In this document: in pieces, positions 56,301-64,000 of the stretch
How the letters are laid out: each line of letters opens with the position of its first letter
How positions within the stretch are numbered: position 1 is the first letter of the stretch
Assembly: GCA_015680685.1 (NCBI GenBank)
Contig: MNCI01008581.1
Coordinates: 385,728 to 449,727, forward strand
Length of the DNA stretch: 64,000 nucleotides
DNA from: Gnetum montanum
Taxonomy: Eukaryota > Streptophyta > Gnetopsida > Gnetales > Gnetaceae
Direction: 5' to 3'
The notes under the pieces: generated by a model
Told to the model about the DNA's origin: nothing
Seen by the model: only the letters and a program-made list of their open reading frames with translations
Database searches by the model: none
Translations under genes and position numbers: made by a program

Positions 56301-59300
56301 TTGCGAAATCTAACCAAGAGCCAGTAGAATCTCTTGCTGCTCGACATTTTAACTTTAGTACATACTCTACACCAACAAATAATGATAAATTTGTTTCTCT
56401 ACAAGCCACAATAAAATGAAAGTAGCTATTGATACAATGAAGGCTACTGCATCAATTCAATCAAACTAGTAAGAAAAAGGCCAGAGATAACAAGTTTATG
56501 AGCTTTGAGTGTTCTATGAAAATATCAAATCTTTCTTCTCCAAAAGTCAACTATTAAAGGCAACACAAAATCTGACTATTTCCACTTTTATGTTTTGGAT
56601 ATTGTTCTCTACTAACTGCAAATTTTGTTGTATTGTAAATCTTCATTAGGATGATGTCTCTGCTCTTCTTGCTCTTTTATGTTTTCAAACAACTTCCTTA
56701 CTACTCATGTCTTATTTAAGAACATACTTGTTTTATTGTTTTCCCATGTTGTACTTGTGCGAATTTATTTTCTTAATGAAGATTGCTGGTGCAATGGCGT
56801 ATTTTTGCAAAAATTGAAGCTCAAACTCTATATATTACCTGCAATGAGTTGAGGAAGATGCTTTAATGACACATCAAAGATCAAATCAAAAAGTTCATAT
56901 TCGAATAGGATATCACTATTCTTGGTTTTTACCAAAAAAAAAAAAAAGGTACTTAGCCTTGAATCAGTATGCAATTTGAGAAAAAATCCTATCCCCCATG
57001 ATCTCCCAACACTATTATGAACAAGCTCAGGAAAATCATTCAAAACTAGATTTCTTGCTAGAGCAAATGTATTAATGTGGAGTTTGGCAGTAAAATCAAA
57101 ACATTTCTATTCCAATATGATGGTGCCGATCATGGATTCTATTGAAGTGGTGCACATTAAAGGTTAAAATCAATGATAAATTTGTGTGAATTGCTGGTTA
57201 TAATTTTGCCATTTGAGGAACAACAGGTACGTTAAACAAATTATGATGATATAGACAATAATAAAAGCAATCTAAACATCAACTGTTGTTAGATCCCTTG
57301 CATCACAAAAATTAGGATGATGTCTCTGCTCTTCTTGTTCGTGTATGTTTTTAAACAACTTTCCTTACCACTCATGTCTTATTTGAGATCATAATTGTTT
57401 GGTTGTTTTCTTATGTTGTACTTGTTTGAATTTTATTTTCTTAATGAAGAATGATCATGTTTTGGGACCCCACACACTAGGGCAATTGTGTATTTTTTAA
57501 AAAACCAAAGCTCAAACTCTACATATTACCTTCAATAAGTTGAGGAAAATGTTTTAATGACACATGAGAGATCAAATTAAAAAATTCATATTCCAATAGT
57601 AGCATCCAAGTGTGCAAATGTTGTAGTGGTCGTAGGATCGACCAAATCAGCCGCTGGCCTTTTACTTTGATAATCTATTCATGGTTTTTTACCCAAAAAA
57701 GGGTACTTTGCTTTGAATCAATATGCAATTTGAGAACGAATCCTATTCCCCATGATCTCTGAAAACTATTATGAACAAGCTCAGAAAAATCATCCAAAAC
57801 TAGATTTTTTGCTGGAGAAAATGCACTAAAGTGGAGTTTTGTGAGTAAAATAAAAAACATTTCTACTCCACTATGATAGTGCCAACTATGGATCCTATTG
57901 AAGTGGTACACATTAAAGGTTAAAATCAATAGTCAATTGGTGTGAATTGATTATTATAATTTTGTCATTGAAGGAACCACACATACATTAAACAAATTAT
58001 GATCTAAGCAATAAAATAACCTAGTGTAGGGACACCTCTTCCAATCCCCTTGTTCTTTCCATACGTGTGTGTTTTTGCAGGTTTCAGGCTCCATGGAGAC
58101 ATCTTGGAGGTCTTGGAGTCATCTTGTCTATGATCTGGGCTCTTAGGAGAGACATTTGGGCTGAATGGAGAGCTTGGAGGAGATGTCTAGGAAAATTGAT
58201 AAACATCTCAAGAATTCATAAGACGTCTCAAACATCAGAAGATACGTCTCATAAATGTAGAGACGTTTCAACTAAGACATCTCTAGAAGAGTTGAGACGT
58301 CTCAGTTACAGTGTGGGACATCTCAGCCAAAAGTGAGATGTCTCACTAGAATTGCCAATTTTGCAACAAGATGTCTTGGAAAAGCCAAAGACAACCCAAA
58401 CAAGCAGGAAAATTTCCAAAGTTGGTGTCCCAAGTATGGAAACAGCTGAGGCAAGATGGAAAAAAGGATGGAAATAGGATGGGAACTTCAAGTTGAGCTT
58501 GAGGAAGGTTTCCTAGGGTTTTTGTTTGGTTTCGTTAATAAATATGGATTATATTTCATGCTTGTACCATATAGAGAGATGTGAGATGCATGAGATGTCA
58601 AAAAAGCACATGTGAAGAGTGCACGAGTACATTTGTGACTCTTGGTCAATAGAGTGAGTGTTGGCCTAGTGTCTCTTGAGTCTTGTGAGTTGATATCTCA
58701 ATCCTAGGTTGTGGGAGAATCTCTCTATTGATTGTGTCTTGCATTGAGAATAATCGTTGTGTGGTTGCAGCGCCTTATGCTCTACAGCATTGTTTGAGTG
58801 TCTTGGAGAGGTTTTGGACGTTTTTGGAAGTTGTGGAACCATGTTGTAATCTTCTCTTTGAATAATTGAAGATAGCTAGTTTTCTTGTTTTCTAGCAAAT
58901 TAATTGTTTTTTATAATATTTGGATTTAGTGTTGGAATGTGATTTAATATTGAAGTGAATCTGCTCCACAACCAATATCAACATCAATTGTTGTTAAATA
59001 CGTTGCATTACAAAAGGTACAAATCCAGTCTTGAAACAGTAAAAATGGTTACTAGTAACCTAGAAACATATAAAAAATAGACACAATAAATAACCACATG
59101 TACAACCGGAAGTCAACTTTTCAATACAACAGCAAAACATGATCAAAATGCACAACCAAAGAGGATAAAAAGTACATAAATATAATCCAAACATGCCAGT
59201 AAAGCATTTTGTTTTTACCAACCATGCTTATAGACGTGGTTTTCCCAGCACCATTAGGACCAAGCAATCCAAAACATTCTCCCCTTGGCACAGCTAGTGT

Positions 59301-62300
59301 CAAACCATGAACAGCATACTTTGGGGCATTTCCATCTTGGCTAGGGTATACCTTCTGTAGATCATTACATACAATGGCTTGCAATTGATCCAATTCTTGA
59401 AGAATCTTCTCAACTTTCACCCTCTGCATTAGACAATGAGAACAACTGACCAACAATCACAGAAAAGTGCATTGCTAATATCTAGAATGCATAGATACCA
59501 TCTTACATGACATGAATTAGACCTCCAAAACATTTGGTCTTAGACATACAGCGTTATAGCAAGCTATTTCACTGAAAATTTCATGCTTTAGAAGATCTGT
59601 ACAAGAGGTCACCAAGTACAATCTTTAAAAACCTCACTAGATGAAGAATATATCAAACAACCATGGTTACCATAGATTTCAATATAAATTATCCGGATCA
59701 ACAAGCATTTTAAATGTATAGAATACATTTTTTGCATAGGAATAGTTGACACTTGATATTTATTGGGCAAATGAAAGGCATATGTGGGAGATTTGTAAAG
59801 ACCATAAAGTATTTCAAAACGTTCAAATGCACAAGTTCCATATCAAGCAAAAGTCAGTTATGGATGGAATGGTCAAAAAATGACAAGTTTCTTCCATGAC
59901 CTGAAAAAATCAAAATTTATATGAAATATGCCAAAAACAAATTAAGCTATATTTAGGATTTTGAAATAAATTCTTAGCTAGTATGGTTCAAGAAGGTTAC
60001 TAGCCTTCAAATCATCAGTGATCCATGGAAATTTTCTGCACATTTTTATTTAGTTTTCCAATGCATAGGCCTTAATATAACCAGGTTCAATGCACTTATA
60101 TCTATTGCCAATGATCTCATAGATCTTTGTTCATTTTGGTGATTTCCCCATGTCTCAAATTATTAGTTTTGCTCCTGCTTCAAGAGAGAATGCAAATAAC
60201 AACACCACATAAACTTTATTTTCCTAGAGGAACAAGCTCCACTAGACTATCCTCTAAAGCCTATTGTCACAAGACTGTTCTCTAGATGCAACTATTCTTG
60301 CATTATTCTTGAGGCATGCACTAGCCTATCGCTAAGACTTTTGCAATATGGCATGGAACCACTATGTTTGAACTTTCGTCTAAATATTTTCATCAATGTC
60401 GACATAGAACCTGATCTAATAGTATTCAAGATATTAAAGGATTTTTCATAACATTTACCTACACGTCAACTTCATCATCATCAGTGTTTACTATTGGGTA
60501 GGCTTCCCACTCTGAATTTCTTAGGTTTTTCAAAAGTTGTGTATTTCCATTATGTGCATTACCATAAACTAATTGTAACACACTTGCAATGAACCCTGCA
60601 ATTTCCATTCTTCTATCCGTTCATAAGCTAGATTTGGGAGAGTAAACCCAGTCTTGGTTGGCTTTAGAAACCCAGGGTTGCTTTGTTTTTCTATTTTACT
60701 AGATAAGGTTGGTTTATTTCGATTTATTTTCTAAGTCTAAAATTTTATATGATCATAAAATATAAGCAAAATGAAAAACGGATGAACACAACTTCAGTGT
60801 GAGACCAGCTGTGGTAGCATATGACATGACCGCTGAGTTCTACTTTATTTTCTCACAGTGACCCATAATCTGTTCAAAAATTACATTTTCTTTGTGTATG
60901 TTTTAGATAACATGTTCTGCAGCTCCTACGCCATCTTTGAGATTTTCTACTTCAAACAAGAGTTTGAGACTTGAATCAGCTGTTTTCACAGAGATACTTA
61001 GCTGCAGGATAGGTTTTTATCTACACCAAATCTTTAGAATATTAGAAATTTTCTCAACATGCTATTAAAACCACAAAAGCTAAAACATTTCATGCAAGTT
61101 ACCAACTTAAGTAATCACATTGATGATTTTTCAAAGATCCAAGATGCAAGAAACAAACCTCTTCTGCAACATCAGCTTGCTCCATTTCCACTGCCACTAT
61201 TATGCCACTTCTTTTCAAGCTTTTTTTCCTGAATGATTTCAATTCTCCTGCTTTCTTCCAGGGCAGGAAAAATAAAGGATTCTTTCTAATTCCACTCCCA
61301 GTTGACACAACTTGATCCAGATAGTAAGCTAGGGGAAGGATGATAATCCATTCTACAACCATTATGATCCAAACTTCTTTCATACCATTGTCTTCATCAT
61401 TTAAATTTTTCCATCTCATGCCTTCCGTACCCTGGTTGTCTGCTGTATAAGAATACTCTCCAAATTCGTATAGTCCTCGATAAAGAGAGAACCCAGGTAA
61501 CAGCTCCATCAAACGGACCCAAACTCCTGTTTGAAAGCGTACACAAGACATACAAACATTTTGAGAAAGGATGGAAACAGAGGGAGACACAAATAATTAT
61601 ATTTTATATTTTATACCATAAGATGTGATGATTACATACTAATGACTCGTTTTACTTTGTATTAAAAAATTATGTTGAAAAGCAATCTGAATTCTTTGCA
61701 AACAAAGCTTGAAATAAAAGCATTATCCTACCTTCCTGCAATTGCAATACTTAAATAAACTTACTTGAAAAGTTTTTATCCTCCATAAGGTACTGAAATA
61801 GGAACGCTGACAACAACCCAAAACCAAACACGTATTTATATCCCACAACTGCAGATGTGATTATAAATTGGAAGGTCATTATGAAGCAACAACCCTATAT
61901 ACAGTGCAGTTAATACAAACTTGATATAAGCCACACAACCATACTCACTTGTTGCTGTTTTAGTTCTTTTAAAAACAAGTGCTGCTAAAAAGCCTACTGC
62001 TATTTGTAAATTCAGGTAAATGAAATAGAGAATAGCCTGGATGCCATAATCATTCAGAGTGAAAAATTTCAAGCCTGAAACAGAGTAACTTTTCTGTTAG
62101 CGAATGGAAATTTCTTTCTTTGTACATTAAAAATATAACAAATAATCTAGCTTACCTATAACACTTCCAAATATGACAAAGCATAGCATATATAGAACTG
62201 AAATCATTAAAAAATATGCATATGTTATTAACCAATAGGGCCCATCTCCCAATCCATGCATTTTCATCATAATGCGTAGTTTGTTTTCCTTTTCATACAC

Positions 62301-62318
62301 CAGAGACTTTAATATAAC
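51806..62318 (-). CDS. ABCA-subfamily half-size ABC transporter, 3' part (11 exons, 5' end outside window)
   Basis: Exons (minus order): 62318-62156, 62074-61949, 61848-61765, 61526-61159, 59423-59223, 53995-53886, 53741-53657, 53571-53443, 53354-53249, 52740-52652, 52105-51806. All introns start GT and end AG, all phases join, and the 1761 nt give 586 residues plus TAA. Membrane part: [19 protein letters not shown], several hydrophobic helices, [22 protein letters not shown]-binding part: Walker [10 protein letters not shown]-loop VCPQH(D), signature [10 protein letters not shown], Walker [15 protein letters not shown]-loop THSMEEAE. This matches plant ABCA2-12 (ATH) half transporters, usually about 900-950 residues, so roughly 350 N-terminal residues lie beyond 64000. 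These proteins are thought to move lipids across membranes. No defect was seen; it appears functional. Confidence 0.93.
53443..53995 (-). CDS. ABCA exons with Q-loop and ABC signature
   Basis: Three exons: 53886-53995 ([29 protein letters not shown], ending GA of the Asp codon), 53657-53741 ([27 protein letters not shown]) and 53443-53571 ([40 protein letters not shown]). The short introns of about 85-145 nt contrast with the 5.2-kb intron just upstream. Confidence 0.92.
55305..55441 (-). mobile_element. tRNA-derived SINE, copy 3 (in ABCA intron)
   Basis: Aligns along its whole length with 47553-47682, including AGAGCTTTCAAATCAAGAGT and CAATTAGAACTTTATAACT. Confidence 0.65.
55925..56008 (+). 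repeat. 43-bp tandem duplication
   Basis: AAACCCATAATTTTGATATC...CTCTAGGACACATGC occurs twice in direct succession with one or two differences. Confidence 0.8.
56645..58024 (+). repeat. direct duplication of about 0.65 kb in the ABCA intron
   Basis: ATTAGGATGATGTCTCTGCT starts copy 1 (56645) and copy 2 (57311), offset 666 bp. Shared marks include TCATGTCTTATTT, TTGAGGAA, CCCCATGATCTC and CATTAAAGGTTAAAATCAAT. Copy 2 has an extra segment at about 57600-57665 and its tail is displaced to 58971-59015 by an insertion. Confidence 0.75.
58025..58970 (+). mobile_element. probable solo LTR with GAGACGTCTC-type repeats
   Basis: TGTAGGGACACC...GCTCCACA splits the second duplicated copy (tail resumes at about 58971 with ATATCAACATCAATTGTTGT). 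The first third has many forms of GAGACGTCTC / AGACATCTC (58150-58350), comparable to the motif arrays in U3 of the other LTRs. The exact ends and target duplication are unclear. Confidence 0.5.
59223..59423 (-). CDS. ABCA exon with Walker A
   Basis: [51 protein letters not shown] then [10 protein letters not shown]; 201 nt, phase 0 at both ends. The donor is ATG/GTTGGT; an alternative donor four bases further (GTAAAA at 59218) would break the join with the next exon ([12 protein letters not shown]), so the first is preferred. A 1735-nt intron precedes it (59424-61158) and a 5227-nt intron follows. Confidence 0.9.
59424..61158 (-). other. ABCA intron
   Basis: AT-rich, no repeat or gene recognised; bounded by AATGCAG at 59424-59430 and GTTTGT at 61153-61158. 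Confidence 0.7.
61159..62318 (-). CDS. ABCA exons encoding the second half of the transmembrane domain
   Basis: Four exons: 62156-62318 (163 nt, starts in phase 0 with [11 protein letters not shown]), 61949-62074 (126 nt, [11 protein letters not shown] and a helix), 61765-61848 (84 nt, [20 protein letters not shown]) and 61159-61526 (368 nt). The last contains [36 protein letters not shown], a helix [20 protein letters not shown], and a basic linker ([19 protein letters not shown]) leading to [10 protein letters not shown]. Junctions rebuild split codons Gly, Ile and Arg. The donor of 61159 is GAG/GTTTGT, weaker than the others. Confidence 0.92.
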
Positions 62319-64000
62319 CTGCATTACAAAAAGCAGTTTCAGCAGTGAAGATAACATTTGATGTATGAAATACATCGTAATAAAGATTTTAAGAAATAAT
62401 GTTGGAAAAGGCTTATCTAGGAACCAAGAATAGATTAACAGATTTAAGAGCAATAAAGTTAACAAGAATGACATTACTAGTTGATGAATGAAATGGAAGA
62501 GACAGCTAAGAATATAATGAATAGAGTTGCAGTTTATTAGTTAAAAGATATATTTTCAACTTATACGGTTGTTAAGGAAAGATTGCTAAACAAAGTTGTT
62601 GATAATTATAACTTTTTGGTAAGGCTTATGACTCTTGTCAAATAGATCACAGGTTCAATTGCAATGTGTTATACTATATATATCGATATTGTCTTTAAAA
62701 GACCAACTGGAACTGATTTCTTTTCAATCTACTGAGTCTCCATATGAACATAATAAAATGCATTAATCAGTTTCATTATTCATGCTAAACCTATTGTTGC
62801 TGATATGGTACATGTTTACATAGTTTTGTAACTATTCAAGAAATTGAAATTGTGGTTTTTACATTGAAAAGATTTGATGCCTTTCTAGTGTATTTTCATC
62901 CAAATATTGAGGTGTTCTAGGAAGGAACTTCAACATGTGACACAAGGATTTCCAAAATCTGAACAATTTTTAAAAGCTTAAATTCTAGATGGATTATTTT
63001 AAGTCCTAAGAAGTAGGGTGCAATATCTGTCTCTAACTTTACACCTCTCAGTCTGCATAATATTATACACAAGGCTACCTCCAATCTTTTAACAAATTGA
63101 ATAACAAATGGCATGCCCTCCATCATTAATAGTTCTAGCCCAGAAATTTTTCATGCTGCAGTGAGGCAAAGCATGTGTTAAATCACTCAAAAACCACGTG
63201 TCAGAAAATATGGTCTGATGTGAGACTTGTAGCAACATATTCACGTCTTCTTACATTTGAGGTTTAGAGTTCAAGAGTTCAAGTTTTAGTACTAGCTAGG
63301 TAGCAGGATGCTAGTATTTGTTTTTGTTTCTGTTTTGCTTTTGCACTTTTTAAACTAAAGAACATATTATAGGTTTGTTTATTTTAAGAAGATCCAAGAG
63401 GAGTTGTGGTATTTTTTTAAAAAAATTATTTGTGATAAGTAGAGGGGCCCCACTATTCTAAAATTAAAGGAATGTTTCTACTCCCAATCCCTACTGAAGT
63501 CTATATAAAGCATGCAAAGGCTCAATTAAGCAATACAGCAACCTCATAGCTCGACAACATATTATGTATGCCTAAATTTTTCTTGAAAACCTCAATTTGA
63601 AGAGATTGAATGCTAAAGTTTGTCTGAATCTTGTCTAGAATTTTTCGTTGAGTTTACTGCAATTTTTCATACCTAAATTGCTCATATTGCCAACAACGTC
63701 AAACAAGCAAATTGCTCAAAATTAGCCATTTTCTTAGAGAAATCCAAGTCACCGAAAAAAGGACCACAAAACCTAATATCTAATATCAAAGCCAATTGTT
63801 CAAAGAACCCTGAAAGGTGGAGATCATTAACTTCATCTAGGGAAGGAAACAAGATAGAAGTTGAAATAAGAGTTGATGTAAACGTGACACAAGATATTCC
63901 TGAATGAACCATTATCTTCAATGGCATTCATGAATTTTTTTATAAGAGTCATTTAATAAAAAATATGTTGGAGATCAGTTAACGTTGGCAAGTAGTCAAA
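62319..64000 (-). other. upstream intron of ABCA (partial)
   Basis: A splice acceptor TAATGCAG precedes exon 62318. No further ABCA exon was found up to 64000, so this is probably another long intron. tRNA-like B-box text GGTTCAATTGC (62653-62663) could be a weak SINE trace. Confidence 0.55.

Larger units (their letters stand above)
53996..59222 (-). other. 5.2-kb intron of the ABCA gene
   Basis: Holds a SINE (55305-55441), a 43-bp tandem duplication (55925-56008), a roughly 0.65-kb direct duplication (56645-57290 and 57311-58024 plus 58971-59015), and an LTR-like insert in the second copy (58025-58970). The stretch 54430-55280 is richer in G+C than its surroundings and not recognised. A possible decayed Copia gag knuckle ([14 protein letters not shown]) reads on the plus strand at about 56235-56277. 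Confidence 0.75.

Noticed and set aside
62127-62474. Reading the ABCA exon as starting at an upstream ATG near 62474
   Set aside because: Sequence beyond 62318 is not ABCA-like and a TAATGCAG acceptor sits exactly at the exon edge, so it is an internal exon.
62917-63927. Minus ORFs 62917-63126 and 63682-63927 as further ABCA exons
   Set aside because: No resemblance to ABCA N-terminal sequence and no fitting splice borders.
1-64000. CRISPR arrays, bacterial operons, ribosome-binding sites, origins
   Set aside because: Nothing of the kind; the sequence is plant nuclear DNA.

Overview
This is nuclear DNA from a land plant, most likely a seed plant with a large, repeat-rich genome. The evidence is plant-type Ty3/Gypsy retrotransposons (tRNA-Asp primer sites, Athila/Tat-like gag and reverse transcriptase), RTE LINE and tRNA-derived SINE fragments, a decayed gene resembling F-box/kelch genes, and a multi-exon half-size ABCA transporter gene with a 5.2-kb intron. 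The species cannot be named from the sequence. There are no bacterial features. One ambiguous base (N) lies at 33775.

Layout. 1-12266: decayed retroelement sequence mostly read on the minus strand: a gag pseudogene (1-3330) split by a solo LTR (707-1587), an LTR (3379-4298), a foreign insert with a gag-like remnant and a TGTT...AACA LTR (about 4300-7014), an 'ORF2' pseudogene (7015-8530), and AT-rich DNA to 12266. 12267-38667: a Gypsy element (here 'B', about 11.8 kb without its guests) with gag, protease, RT and RNase H remnants and a second ORF (ORF2). Two copies of a smaller gag-protease element family ('A') are nested in it: A1 (14378-21693, perfect target duplication AATTC, in B gag) and A2 (28426-35705, in B ORF2). 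39776-46189: a third related element ('D', gag plus ORF2, no protease or pol), inserted with target duplication TACCT into an RTE LINE fragment. 46587-48000: a second RTE fragment and SINEs. 48690-49926: an F-box/kelch-like pseudogene. 51806-62318 (minus): eleven joined exons of an ABCA transporter, open at its 5' end, which lies beyond the right edge.

How the parts relate. A, B, D and the minus-strand element share U5 ends. Where the internal parts survive, they share primer sites, PPT blocks, a post-pol non-coding module and an ORF2 start preceded by a roughly 60-nt intron-like block. The most striking feature is a potential RNA fold present five times (minus 9357-9412; plus 19917-19990, 26532-26615, 33879-33952, 43682-43757). 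Its closing stem differs in sequence between families but stays paired, around a conserved core, always between the gag/pol part and ORF2. No element in the window has a recognisable complete integrase, so all appear non-autonomous or dead. The only apparently intact cellular gene is the ABCA transporter: its nucleotide-binding motifs are complete and all exon junctions keep frame.
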